NCBI GenBank assembly: GCA_002471195.1
Contig: DKPN01000002.1
Location: forward strand, 1-33,548
DNA from: Bacteroides sp. UBA7333
Lineage (GTDB): Bacteria; Bacteroidota; Bacteroidia; Bacteroidales; Bacteroidaceae
Direction of reading: 5' to 3'
Length of the DNA stretch: 33,548 nt
Each line of letters opens with the position of its first letter. Position 1 is the first letter of the stretch. Shown here one piece after another: positions 9,060 to 18,167 of this stretch. The translations under genes were made by a program, and so were the position numbers. The notes beneath the pieces were generated by a model, which was not told the origin of the DNA, made no database searches, and saw nothing but the letters and a program-made list of their open reading frames with translations.

Positions 9060-9668
9060 GAATTGTGTTTTAGATATAAAATAATTAAAGTTGATCATTC
9101 AATGACAAGGCAAAACTTTCTCTTTTCTTTACAAACAACAATTAAGATCAAATCAACATTTTGCTATTTTCATATCTTAATTTATTGTTTAAAGAGGCTT
9201 TTAGCCCATGTTTATGTTTACAATATGGCATAATATTACTTAATATATTTAATAATCAAAAATTGCGCTCCATTATGTTAACTAAATTTAGTATATACTT
9301 TTATTTATTGTTTGAAACAGCAATAAAGTCACTGAATGATAAATTATTAGAGTTACTTTTCATCACCCTATCGACCATTAAAACCAGAAATGCTACATAA
9401 TGATAAAATCAAGGCTTTTCAGGGCATTGTTTTATGTATAATTATCTTTACATAGTATTATTAATTCTCGAATTCATAGATATAAAATAGAGTCTTCATG
9501 CTCCAGCAAAATGGGCGAAGATAAATATATAAAGTTGTCTATTTATCAATCAAAATATAGTATTAAGGTAAGAATAGCGAGTAAAAACCAGATGATAAAA
9601 AACATAAAATCGGCATACGTATCTGGAGAATTTATTCTAATTTTGCCTATTACTCAATCCTATTCACA
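9060..9668. other. Intergenic region between divergent fucosidase operon and SGNH gene
   Basis: This AT-rich stretch of 609 bp contains no credible gene. A 79-codon plus-strand frame at 9161-9400 begins with TTG and has no recognisable content. It must hold the promoter of the fucosidase operon and any binding sites of the hybrid regulator. A weak minus-strand candidate is AAGTTTTG at about 9110-9117 with ATTG 20 bp upstream. A perfect 12-bp palindrome ACTAAATTTAGT is at 9281-9292. The plus-strand -7 box is listed separately. Confidence 0.6.
9638..9645 (+). promoter_or_regulatory. Putative -7 box of the SGNH hydrolase gene
   Basis: TAATTTTG matches the Bacteroidetes -7 consensus TAnnTTTG. 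It ends 23 bp before the ATG at 9669. No TTTG -33 element is seen at the usual spacing, so the promoter may need an activator. Confidence 0.5.
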
Positions 9669-10919
9669 ATGAAACGACTATTATTTTCTTTTTTGGCTGT
9701 CGTGCTATGTACGAATTTAGTTTTTGCCGATATTCCGTTCCGTCTACATCGTTCGAGCGTCTTTAATATATTGCCTGTCAATCATCAAAGTATTGTTTTT
9801 ATAGGAAATAGCATTACCCAAGGTTGTGAATGGTGGGAAGCATTCGACAATCCTAATATCTTGAATCGCGGTATAAGTGGAGCATTATCGGGAGAGGTAG
9901 TCGACAACCTCACTTCTTTCATTAGTGGAAAACCAAAAAAAGTTTTTCTAATGATCGGTACAAACGATTTAGCCCAACCTGAGATTGTAATTCCAAATAT
10001 TACGAAAATTATGGATCGTATTCAAAACGAATCACCCAACACTGAAATATATATTCAAAGTATTCTTCCTACCAATAAAGAAGAACGAAATGGGCAAATT
10101 TTGTGTACCAATTTTTTGATAGAACAACTATGCCATGAGAAGCAGATACAATATATCGATTTGTGGTCTCAATTTATACTACCTCATACGGCCACACTCG
10201 ATCCTCAATACAGCAATGACGGACTTCATTTATTGGGTAGTGGCTATCGCAAATGGTGCAACTATATAGCTCCATTGGTAGGATCAACACCGGTATTTCC
10301 GGATGATGCCACCAACAATCTTATTCCCAATACTACTTATCCGGGACAACGCGCTTCACAATTTGCCATGCTACCCATTAAAAATGGCGACATCATTATG
10401 GCCGGCGATGTATTTATGAATACAGGCGAATGGCACGAGCTTTTTAATGATACAAAAATAAAAAACAGAGGAATTGGTGTTGGTTATCCTCCCTATTCAA
10501 TCGATCTGTTTACCCAAGCAATGCCTATGATATTGAGCGGTAGAGAAGATAACGGAAAACCTGCAAAAATCTTTTTACAAGCCGGCACGGGCGAAGCGAT
10601 ATGGGGTACGGATATGAATCAAATTATAAACAAATATCAAAGTTTAATTGAAACCATCAAACAAACAAGTCCAACTACTCAAATTTACATACAATCATTA
10701 TTGCCTCATCATACTAAAAAGATGAACGAAGAGCGATTTATACCATTAAATATAGAATTAGAAAAGTTAGCGCAAAAGAATGGTGCTATTTATATCGATC
10801 TTTTTAAACCATTTGTGGTAGAGCAAGGTGTATGCAATCCCGATTATTTTGAAAAGATGTATTTGTATGGTAAGGGGTATCAATATTTAGTTGAACTATT
10901 AAAGCCCTACATTCAATAA
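9669..10919 (+). CDS. Tandem SGNH/GDSL hydrolase, second domain degenerate
   Basis: A 416-residue secreted protein (signal peptide MKRLLFSFLAVVLCTNLVFA). The first domain, about residues 25-205, has all SGNH blocks: FIGNSIT with Ser48, a Gly in NRGISG, GTND with Asn99, and NDGLH with Asp184 and His187. A second copy covers about 225-416. It keeps the fold landmarks (IIMAGDVFM, KNRGIG, IFLQAGTGE, YLYGKGYQYL) but replaces the serine, the GTND asparagine and the catalytic histidine. Enzymes of this type are esterases that remove acetyl or acyl groups from carbohydrates, and sialate O-acetylesterases are among them. Divergence from the glycan operon suggests deacetylation of the same substrates (inference). 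The gene has its own -7 box and is followed at once by a 31-bp inverted repeat. Confidence 0.88.
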   Translation: MKRLLFSFLAVVLCTNLVFADIPFRLHRSSVFNILPVNHQSIVFIGNSITQGCEWWEAFDNPNILNRGISGALSGEVVDNLTSFISGKPKKVFLMIGTNDLAQPEIVIPNITKIMDRIQNESPNTEIYIQSILPTNKEERNGQILCTNFLIEQLCHEKQIQYIDLWSQFILPHTATLDPQYSNDGLHLLGSGYRKWCNYIAPLVGSTPVFPDDATNNLIPNTTYPGQRASQFAMLPIKNGDIIMAGDVFMNTGEWHELFNDTKIKNRGIGVGYPPYSIDLFTQAMPMILSGREDNGKPAKIFLQAGTGEAIWGTDMNQIINKYQSLIETIKQTSPTTQIYIQSLLPHHTKKMNEERFIPLNIELEKLAQKNGAIYIDLFKPFVVEQGVCNPDYFEKMYLYGKGYQYLVELLKPYIQ

Positions 10920-10921
10920 AG

Positions 10922-10952
10922 CAGAGTTATTAACAGCCTGTTAATAACTCTG
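10922..10952. repeat. Perfect 15-bp inverted repeat just after the SGNH stop
   Basis: The arm at 10922-10936 (CAGAGTTATTAACAG) is mirrored exactly at 10938-10952 around a single C. On the plus strand it is followed by GAAAAACAAAAAACC and not by a T-run, so it is not a classical intrinsic terminator. It may act as a 3'-end stabiliser, a Rho-type terminator stem or a protein-binding palindrome. Confidence 0.8.
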
Positions 10953-11065
10953 AAAAACAAAAAACCAAACACATATAACACTATCTATAAACCCTTTAGA
11001 ATAGAACTAGTAATTCAAAAGGGTTGAATATCATTCAAGAAATCAACCAAAAACTGAAAGATACA

Positions 11066-12256
11066 ATGGTACGATTATCGGATAAAACAAAGCTATTTAT
11101 AGCATCTCACCGCAATGACGATCCCAAACATTTGGCATTGTCAGCGCACAAGTATGCCGATATTGATATGCAAGAGGCCATCACTCAAATTAGTGCCCGG
11201 CAAGCTGCGATTCATAAAATACCATCGTGGGCCAACATAGACGAAATCATCTATCCCCGTCATATCTCGATGGAACAATGTTCATCAGAAAATACAGCAC
11301 AATACAAAGCATCTATCGTAAACGGAACTAGCTTCACCGATTTAACAGGTGGATTTGGCGTAGATTGTGCTTTTATAGCAAGAGGATTTGAGGAAGCACA
11401 CTATGTAGAACGCCAAAAAGAGTTGTGCCATATTGCTAAAAACAACTTTGAGATTTTGCACTTACCGCACATTGCCGTTCACAACCTCGAAGCTACCGAC
11501 TATCTATCAAGCATGTCACCGTGCGATTGGATTTTCATTGATCCGGCACGCCGCGATGATAAGGGAGGAAAAACAGTCGAAATATCAGACTGCGAGCCAA
11601 ACATCGAACAACTGGAAGAAGAACTCGTAACAAAGGCAAACAATGTAATGGTGAAACTTTCGCCAATGCTTGATATAGCAAAAGCAATAAATACATTAAA
11701 ATACGTAAAAGAGGTATATGTTGTATCGGCCGGCAATGAATGCAAAGAGTTGCTTTTACTATTGAGCAAAAACCAGGAACAAACAAAAATTCCTTACCAC
11801 TGCATAAACTTAACCTCCACATCCAACCAGCCCATATTTTGTTTTTCTAAAGAAGAAGAGATACAAACCGAATGCAGCTATACCGATACTGTGGAGCAGT
11901 TCTTATACGAGCCCAACGCTTCAATACTAAAAGCAGGTGCCTTCAAAAGTATAGCTCATACTTATGACGTTAAAAAGCTTCACCCCAACAGCCATTTATA
12001 TACCTCCTCCCATTTTATCGAATCGTTTCCCGGTAGAGTATTCGAAGTAGAAAGTCAATGCTCATTCAATAAAAAAGAGCTGAAACAAATGATTGGCGAT
12101 ATGAGAAAAGCCAATATCACGATCCGAAACTTCCCTTCAACCGTAGCAGAATTGCGCAAACGTTTAAAACTCAAGGAGGGAGGTGAAGATTATATATTTG
12201 CCACCACTCTGGCCAACGAAAACAAGGTACTTCTTAAAGGAAAAAAACGAAAATAA
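11066..12256 (+). CDS. Class I SAM-dependent methyltransferase, THUMP-like family
   Basis: The ATG at 11066 gives 396 residues starting MVRLSDKTKLFIASHRNDD, which resembles the start I recall for Bacteroidetes homologues. A TTG at 11024 would add 14 residues, and a stop (TAG 10997-10999) blocks anything further upstream. The SAM-binding motif I is FTDLTGGFGVDCAF, with the acidic residue of motif II in YVERQKELC. The motif IV region is CDWIFIDPARRDD, where DPAR replaces the usual NPPY or DPPY. The C-terminal third (PNASILKAGAFKSIA, FPGRVFEVE, NITIRNFPSTVAELRKRLKLKEGGEDYIFATT) resembles the THUMP-like RNA-binding domain of this family. RNA is the likeliest substrate, but the exact modification is not known. 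It is cytoplasmic and stands alone between the SGNH gene and the TonB receptor, both on the same strand. Confidence 0.8.
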   Translation: MVRLSDKTKLFIASHRNDDPKHLALSAHKYADIDMQEAITQISARQAAIHKIPSWANIDEIIYPRHISMEQCSSENTAQYKASIVNGTSFTDLTGGFGVDCAFIARGFEEAHYVERQKELCHIAKNNFEILHLPHIAVHNLEATDYLSSMSPCDWIFIDPARRDDKGGKTVEISDCEPNIEQLEEELVTKANNVMVKLSPMLDIAKAINTLKYVKEVYVVSAGNECKELLLLLSKNQEQTKIPYHCINLTSTSNQPIFCFSKEEEIQTECSYTDTVEQFLYEPNASILKAGAFKSIAHTYDVKKLHPNSHLYTSSHFIESFPGRVFEVESQCSFNKKELKQMIGDMRKANITIRNFPSTVAELRKRLKLKEGGEDYIFATTLANENKVLLKGKKRK

Positions 12257-12328
12257 CAGTAATTCGTTTGTAACATCATTGTTATTGCTTCTTAAATTGT
12301 TTGTAAAATTTTCATGACATGGTTCATG

Positions 12329-12336
12329 TACTTTTG
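12329..12336 (+). promoter_or_regulatory. Putative -7 box of the TonB receptor/phosphoesterase operon
   Basis: TACTTTTG fits TAnnTTTG. A TTTG lies at 12300-12303 but 25 bp away, longer than the usual spacer. Initiation would be near 12343, which makes the two in-frame ATGs at 12319 and 12349 unlikely and favours 12367. Confidence 0.5.
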
Positions 12337-12366
12337 CGGCAAATATTAATGAACATAAAACAAGTG

Positions 12367-15183
12367 ATGAAACAATTTTTCAAGTTAATCTTTACCCTAT
12401 TTATTGGGTTAATGTTGAGTAACTCGGCTATTGCCAATGAAAATTCTACGAATGCAAAACATGGAACCGTACGCGGCCGTATTATCGATGCTGAAAAACA
12501 AACACTTCCCGGTGCTTCCATTTATATTGAAAAACTACGAACCGGTGTAGTGAGCGATGTAAATGGCTTTTACACCTTTGCCAATCTCGAACCGGGACAA
12601 TATATAATCAAAGTAACTTATGTGGGATATGCCACATCCGAAATATCAATTACCGTTCCTGCGGGCAAAACTCTCGACAAAGACTTTATACTAAACGAAG
12701 GTATTGAACTTCAAGAAGTAAAGATTGGTGGTGCATTTCAAGGACAACACAAAGCCATTAATTCCCAAAAAAACAGCTTAGGAGTAATGAATGTGGTTTC
12801 GGCCGATCAGGTTGGAAAATTTCCCGATTCGAACATTGGCGATGCCTTAAAACGTATTTCGGGCATTAATGTACAGTACGATCAGGGCGAAGCTCGTTTC
12901 GGACAAATACGCGGAACCTCTGCCGATTTAAGTTCGGTAACGATTAATGGCAACCGCGTACCTTCGGCCGAAGGAGACACTCGTAATGTACAGCTCGATT
13001 TGATACCTGCCGATATGATTCAAACAATTGAGGTAAACAAAGTAGTAACACCCGATATGGATGCCGATGCTATTGGCGGATCAATCAATTTAATTACAAA
13101 AAACTCTCCATACAAACAGGTGATTGCAGCCACTGCCGGTTCGGGTTACAACTGGATTAGCAATAAGGCACAATTAAACTTAGGACTAACTTATGGCAAT
13201 CGTTTCTTTCATGACAAACTTGGTGTAATGGTTGCAGCATCTTACCAAAATGCACCTTCCGGATCGGACAATGTAGAGTTTGTATGGGATCGTGATATCA
13301 ATACAGGCGAAATCTGTTTAACCGATTATCAAATACGCCAATATTATGTAACACGCGAGCGTCAAAGCTACTCGGGTGCACTCGATTGGGAAATAAACGA
13401 GAATAACAAAATCTTTTTCAAAGGAATCTACAACAACCGAAACGACTGGGAGAACCGTTATCGTACTACATTAAAAGGACTCAATTTAAAAGAAGACGAT
13501 AATGGCAACGAATACTGTTCCATCAACAATCAGGCTACTGTACGAGTGCAAACCAAAGGAGGAAAGGACGATACACGCAATGCGCGTCTTGAGCGCCAGC
13601 GTACTGTCGATTTTACATTGGGTGGAGAACATTTGTTCGGCAAATTATCGATGGATTGGAATGCCAACTATGCAAAAGCAAGCGAAAAACGCCCAAACGA
13701 GCGCTATATCGACTACCAATTAAAAAAGCAACAGTTTATCCCCAATTTTAGCGACGAACGTTTTCCGCTCTATACGCCTGCCGATGGCTCAACCATGACA
13801 CTTGACGACTCTTTCGGATTGAAAGAGATAACTCAAAGCAACCAAAATATTCAAGAGAAAGACTTAAAACTGACAGTCAACTTTAAATTGCCTTTTCGAC
13901 AAGGTGAATATAGCAACTCATTGCGTTTTGGAGCTAAATTGATTGACAAGAGCAAGGATAAAGAAAGAATGTTTTACGAATATTCGCCGATTGATGGCAA
14001 AGCGTTTAATCAGGATGCATTTGCAAACACTACCAACGAAACAAAAAACAATTTTATGCCCGGCAGCCAATATCAGGCGGGTAGCTACATTGACAAACAA
14101 TATTTGGGTGGTCTTGATTTAGACAATGAAGAGTTGTTTAAAAAGAAAATTGTAGAAAAAGAGATTGCAGCCAGCTATAATGCACACGAAAGAGTAACTG
14201 CAGGATATGTACGTTTCGACCAAAAAATGGGTAAAAAATGGGATTTAATGGCTGGTTTACGCATTGAAAACACATACATCAAATATTCGGGATATACGTA
14301 TCATGTAGATGATAAAAAGGCTATCCCTACAGGTGAAAGCAAAGATCACTATACCAATGTATTGCCATCACTATTGGTGAAGTATAAAGTGAATTCTGAT
14401 TTCAATCTACGCGCTTCGTTTACCAATACTATTTCGCGTCCGAAATACTCGAATTTAGTGCCAAGCGTAAACATTAGTATGAGTGATAATACAATAACGG
14501 TTGGTAATCCGGAATTGAAACCTACCATTTCGTACAACTTCGACTTGAGTGGCGAATATTACTTTAAGAGCGTAGGATTGGTAAGTGCTGGTATCTTTGC
14601 TAAACGCATCGACGACTTTATTGTAGATCATACTTTGAGAAACTACGATTACGAAGGCATTGTTTATACTAGCTTTTCGCAACCACGCAATTCGGGTGAT
14701 GCCAATATGTTTGGTGTTGAACTAGGATATCAACGCGATTTCGGATTCATTGCACCGGCATTAAAATGTATTGGATTTTATGGTAACTATACTTATACCT
14801 ATAGCCATGTGAATCATTTCAATTTCGAAGGCCGCGAAAATGAAAACGGTCTACGTTTGCCCGGATCGCCTGAGCACACGGCCAACGCTTCGCTGTTTTT
14901 CGAGAAAAAAGGTATCAGCCTTCGTTTGAGTTACAATTTCGCATCTAGTTTCATCGACGAAATGGGCATTAGTACTTTCTACGATCGCTATTACGACAAG
15001 GTAAACTATATGGATATCAATGCAAGTTATACCTTTGGAAAGAAGTGTTTAATGACAGTCTATGCCGAAGCCAACAACTTATTAAATCAGCCATTGCGCT
15101 ACTATCAAGGCAGCAAAAATCGCACCATGCAAGTTGAATATTATGGAGTGAAGGTAAATGCCGGAATAAAAATTAATTTATAA
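12367..15183 (+). CDS. TonB-dependent outer membrane receptor with carboxypeptidase-regulatory-like N-terminal domain
   Basis: From the ATG at 12367 the product is 938 residues with signal peptide MKQFFKLIFTLFIGLMLSNSAIA. Two earlier in-frame ATGs (12319, 12349) lie upstream of or at the expected transcription start. Residues of about 32-115 form a carboxypeptidase-regulatory-like domain (GTVRGRIIDAEKQTLPGASI, VSDVNGFYTFANLEPGQY). The plug follows (about 130-250, with VSADQVGKFPDSNIGDALKR, IRGTSADLSSVTINGNRVP and DADAIGGSINLITK). The remainder is a beta-barrel with alternating aromatic strands and a C-terminal strand ending VNAGIKINL. The plug signature resembles the Xanthomonas/Caulobacter-type TonB receptor family more than SusC, and no SusD partner is present. 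It should import a ligand across the outer membrane. The phosphatase 20 bp downstream suggests a phosphorylated ligand (inference). Confidence 0.9.
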   Translation: MKQFFKLIFTLFIGLMLSNSAIANENSTNAKHGTVRGRIIDAEKQTLPGASIYIEKLRTGVVSDVNGFYTFANLEPGQYIIKVTYVGYATSEISITVPAGKTLDKDFILNEGIELQEVKIGGAFQGQHKAINSQKNSLGVMNVVSADQVGKFPDSNIGDALKRISGINVQYDQGEARFGQIRGTSADLSSVTINGNRVPSAEGDTRNVQLDLIPADMIQTIEVNKVVTPDMDADAIGGSINLITKNSPYKQVIAATAGSGYNWISNKAQLNLGLTYGNRFFHDKLGVMVAASYQNAPSGSDNVEFVWDRDINTGEICLTDYQIRQYYVTRERQSYSGALDWEINENNKIFFKGIYNNRNDWENRYRTTLKGLNLKEDDNGNEYCSINNQATVRVQTKGGKDDTRNARLERQRTVDFTLGGEHLFGKLSMDWNANYAKASEKRPNERYIDYQLKKQQFIPNFSDERFPLYTPADGSTMTLDDSFGLKEITQSNQNIQEKDLKLTVNFKLPFRQGEYSNSLRFGAKLIDKSKDKERMFYEYSPIDGKAFNQDAFANTTNETKNNFMPGSQYQAGSYIDKQYLGGLDLDNEELFKKKIVEKEIAASYNAHERVTAGYVRFDQKMGKKWDLMAGLRIENTYIKYSGYTYHVDDKKAIPTGESKDHYTNVLPSLLVKYKVNSDFNLRASFTNTISRPKYSNLVPSVNISMSDNTITVGNPELKPTISYNFDLSGEYYFKSVGLVSAGIFAKRIDDFIVDHTLRNYDYEGIVYTSFSQPRNSGDANMFGVELGYQRDFGFIAPALKCIGFYGNYTYTYSHVNHFNFEGRENENGLRLPGSPEHTANASLFFEKKGISLRLSYNFASSFIDEMGISTFYDRYYDKVNYMDINASYTFGKKCLMTVYAEANNLLNQPLRYYQGSKNRTMQVEYYGVKVNAGIKINL

Positions 15184-15203
15184 CCCACTTTGACAGATTA
15201 AAA

Positions 15204-16139
15204 ATGAAAATGAAAAAATTATTGATTGCATTGTTTGTATGCATTGCCACAATAGCAACTGCACAAACCACAGACTATACACCTTTTGATAAAAAATTCA
15301 ATATTTATATTGCCAACGATTTAGGTCGTAACGGATATTATGAGCAACAACCAATTGCCGATTTAATGGGCAATATGGCAACCGAAATAGGACCTGAATT
15401 TGTGATTGCAACGGGCGATATTTTCCATTATGATGGTGTAAGAAGCACATCCGACCCCTTATGGATGACAAATTATGAGCTCATTTATAAACATCCTGAA
15501 TTATTGATTGATTGGTATCCGGTATTAGGCAATCACGAGTATAGAGGTAGCACACAAGCCGTGATCGATTACAGCACCATCAGCCGACGTTGGTCGATGC
15601 CCGAACGTTACTATACTAAAACATTCAACCACAAAGGCAAAACCACTATCCGTGTGGTTTGGGTAGACACAACACCATTGATTACGAAATATAATAACGA
15701 AAGCCATAAATATCCTGAGGCAAAAGAACAAGATACTCAAAAACAACTGGCTTGGGTTGATTCAGTACTAAATGCAGCAAAAGAAGACTGGGTTATAGTG
15801 GCAGGACACCACCCTATCTATGCACAAACACCAAAAGATGAAAGCGAACGTACCGACTTACAACAACGCTTAAACCCGATATTGAAAAAACACAATGTAG
15901 ATATGTACATTGCAGGGCACATCCACAATTTTCAACACATCCGTATGCCCGACAGTAAAATTGATTATGTCGTAAATTCATCGGGATCATTGTCGAGAAA
16001 AGTGTCGCCTATACAAGGAACACAATTTTGCAGTCCTGAAGCTGGATTTTCGGTACTGTCTATTGATAAAAAACACCTCAATCTATATATGATCGACAAG
16101 AATGGAAATATCCTATACACAGTTAATCGTAAAAAGTAA
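15204..16139 (+). CDS. Secreted metallophosphoesterase, purple acid phosphatase-like
   Basis: A 311-residue protein with signal peptide (MKMKKLLIALFVCIATIATAQ); an alternative ATG two codons in would change little. Calcineurin-like metallophosphoesterase motifs occur in order: ANDLGRNGYYEQQ (metal-binding Asp), ATGDIFHYDG, VLGNHEY, IVAGHHPIY and IAGHIHNFQH. GDxxxY, GNHE, GHHP and GHxH placement matches purple acid or tartrate-resistant acid phosphatases, including the DLGRNG opening and the tyrosine after GD that ligates iron in that group. It should hydrolyse phosphomonoesters in the periplasm or at the surface. It begins 20 bp after the TonB receptor and is closed by a terminator at 16209-16240, so the two genes form a compact operon. 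The natural substrate is unknown. Confidence 0.87.
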   Translation: MKMKKLLIALFVCIATIATAQTTDYTPFDKKFNIYIANDLGRNGYYEQQPIADLMGNMATEIGPEFVIATGDIFHYDGVRSTSDPLWMTNYELIYKHPELLIDWYPVLGNHEYRGSTQAVIDYSTISRRWSMPERYYTKTFNHKGKTTIRVVWVDTTPLITKYNNESHKYPEAKEQDTQKQLAWVDSVLNAAKEDWVIVAGHHPIYAQTPKDESERTDLQQRLNPILKKHNVDMYIAGHIHNFQHIRMPDSKIDYVVNSSGSLSRKVSPIQGTQFCSPEAGFSVLSIDKKHLNLYMIDKNGNILYTVNRKK

Positions 16140-16208
16140 TAATCATTAATTAGGTAAGAAGACACACACTGAGTTTGTATCAACAAACAATTCATTGCAA
16201 AATGAAGC

Positions 16209-16240
16209 AAAGCGAGACGTAGTGATGCGCCTCGCTTTTG
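16209..16240 (+). terminator. Intrinsic terminator of the TonB receptor/phosphoesterase operon
   Basis: AAAGCGAG (16209-16216) pairs with CTCGCTTT (16231-16238), followed by a T-rich tail (TTTTGTTTTATTT). It sits between convergent genes and ends just before the mscS stop codon region. Confidence 0.8.
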
Positions 16241-16242
16241 TT

Positions 16243-18111
16243 TTATTTGTCAAACGGAGGATAATCGGCAGGTTTTACTGGAGCCGACTGACCGGCAGAC
16301 GGAGCCATTGTATTGCGTAAGTCATCTTTCGGAATGGTCGTTTCATTGCCATCGCGATAGGCTTGATAATGTGGAGACAAGATTTCTACACCACCGGCAT
16401 TGAAATGATCTTGTATATTTTGATGTAGTGCCGAATAAATACGTGGCATCTTATCGGCCTCTTTTATATAGGCGTTGATTTGATACACCGGATAGAAATC
16501 GCTCAAGGAGGTTTCGAGTACAAAAGGTTTAGGATCTTGCAGCACTCCGGGTGTATCGAGAGCCGCATCTATAAGCAACTGATGCACTTTTCGCCACGGA
16601 GCGTCATAACCAATGGTTACCTCTGAGTGTATGATTAAACCATACTCGCGTGCCGAATTGCTAAAATTCACCGTTTGAGTAGACATCATAAATGAGTTGG
16701 GGATTGTCACAATCTCGTTTTTAGGAGTTTTTACTCTTGTCACCAGTGGTGTTTTCTCAATTACGTTGCCAACGGTATCATTGAGTTTAATTCGATCGCC
16801 TACATTAAACGAACGCATATAGGTGATTACCAATCCGGCAATAATATTACCGATCACAGTGCTCGATCCTAACGAAACGATCAAACCGATAAAAACAGAT
16901 ATTCCCTGAAACACACCCGATTTTGAACCGGGTAAATAGGGATATATCATTGCAATCATAAAAGCATACAATAAAAAACGAGCGATATGATAGGTAGGCA
17001 TTGCCCAATCGGCATAAAAACTTCCTAAACGCAAACGTCCTGAGTCGACCTCTGTGGCCAAATATCGCACTAACTTTACTAAATATTTAACGGCAAACCA
17101 TATAATAAAAATAGTAAATAGATTGGGGATATAATCGACCACAGCTCTAGCTATATCTTTAATGGGCTCCCATACATACGACAATATGGTAAAAGCAAAT
17201 TTTTTGGTTTTTGGGAAAATTGAAAAAATAAGAGGAATACTGATGAGCAACTGTATTATGACCAATATCCAACGCACCACATCGGCAAAAAAGATGATGA
17301 TTTTAACCTGTTTTTCGGTGTCGAGCAATTCATAATCTTGCACCGAAAAAGCCTTTAATTTGGTATCTTTCAGTTTCGCAATACGTACTTTGGCTTTAAG
17401 GTAGAGCCATTTGGTGAGTCGAAACAAGATATATTGCCCTACAATAACCAGCAAGAACAGAGAGATGCGTTTTACCCATTGCCAAAAACTATGTTGCCGA
17501 TGCATCTTTACCAATTTAGCTACAACGATGGTTCGATAATCTTCGGCAAGTTGTTCGCGCGATTTATTCATCCACATCGCATCATTGTTGGTAATGCTGA
17601 CTATGATTTTTTTCTTATACATCAAATCCGAAACATCATCGGTATTTTCAATATATACCGAATCGGGGCGAAGTTGCATCTTTTTGCCTAACTCTTCGAT
17701 AGCATGCATATCGATCTGTGCACGTTCTACCGGAGTTAAGCTGCCATTGCGAGAATAGATCATAAAGAGAGTATCGCCACTCACCACCACCGGAATGCCT
17801 TTCGATACCTTACGCAGTGAGTCGATAATGTGTTGTTGTTGCGAACGTTTTAGTGAGTCGCCCGAAATCAGTTGCATACGCAAATTTTGAATTTCCAACT
17901 TCATATTGGCCTCATTGACTTGGGCAGCTTGGAGTTGTCGTTGCATTTCGACTTTATTGATAGAGTCGGAGTCAGCATGAACCGATTGTTTTGTTTCTAC
18001 ATTGAGCGAATCGGTCAAGAAATCGCGAACATCTTTTATCAATTGTGCCGATAATCCTATAGAACCCACACAAAACAAAACAAATAGACTAACTAAATAT
18101 TTTTTTATCAT
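16243..18111 (-). CDS. Large MscS-family mechanosensitive ion channel
   Basis: A 622-residue protein with a signal peptide (MIKKYLVSLFVLFCVGSIGLSAQ). A charged, probably coiled-coil periplasmic region covers about 25-200 (INKVEMQRQLQAAQVNEAN). Several membrane segments follow (ISLFLLVIVGQYILF; WILVIIQLLISIPLIF; NLFTIFIIWFAVKYL; ARFLLYAFMIAMIYPYL). The conserved pore helix region is SVFIGLIVSLGSSTVIGNIIAGL, and the MscS beta-domain has VGDRIKLNDTVGNVIEKTPL and TIPNSFMMSTQTVNFS. It would protect the inner membrane from hypo-osmotic shock or act as a gated channel. Its large periplasmic N-terminus resembles the long MscS paralogues rather than the short canonical channel. It is convergent with the phosphoesterase and divergent from the antiporter, with a foldable intergenic region upstream. 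Confidence 0.9.
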   Translation of the reverse strand: MIKKYLVSLFVLFCVGSIGLSAQLIKDVRDFLTDSLNVETKQSVHADSDSINKVEMQRQLQAAQVNEANMKLEIQNLRMQLISGDSLKRSQQQHIIDSLRKVSKGIPVVVSGDTLFMIYSRNGSLTPVERAQIDMHAIEELGKKMQLRPDSVYIENTDDVSDLMYKKKIIVSITNNDAMWMNKSREQLAEDYRTIVVAKLVKMHRQHSFWQWVKRISLFLLVIVGQYILFRLTKWLYLKAKVRIAKLKDTKLKAFSVQDYELLDTEKQVKIIIFFADVVRWILVIIQLLISIPLIFSIFPKTKKFAFTILSYVWEPIKDIARAVVDYIPNLFTIFIIWFAVKYLVKLVRYLATEVDSGRLRLGSFYADWAMPTYHIARFLLYAFMIAMIYPYLPGSKSGVFQGISVFIGLIVSLGSSTVIGNIIAGLVITYMRSFNVGDRIKLNDTVGNVIEKTPLVTRVKTPKNEIVTIPNSFMMSTQTVNFSNSAREYGLIIHSEVTIGYDAPWRKVHQLLIDAALDTPGVLQDPKPFVLETSLSDFYPVYQINAYIKEADKMPRIYSALHQNIQDHFNAGGVEILSPHYQAYRDGNETTIPKDDLRNTMAPSAGQSAPVKPADYPPFDK

Positions 18112-18167
18112 AAACTCATCTTATTTACTAATCAATGGTTGAAGTATAATTTACATCATCATATGTT

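Noticed and set aside
9060..9098. Upstream 13-codon extension of the fucosidase
   Set aside because: The signal peptide starts at the internal ATG at 9059.
9161..9400. 79-codon plus-strand frame in the 609-bp gap
   Set aside because: It starts with TTG, has no promoter or recognisable domain, and its composition is that of translated AT-rich non-coding DNA.
11024..11065. TTG start that would extend the methyltransferase by 14 residues
   Set aside because: The ATG at 11066 matches the homologue start I recall. The extension is possible but less likely.
12319..12366. Earlier ATG starts of the TonB receptor
   Set aside because: They overlap the -7 box or predicted transcription start and would bury the signal peptide behind 6-16 extra residues.
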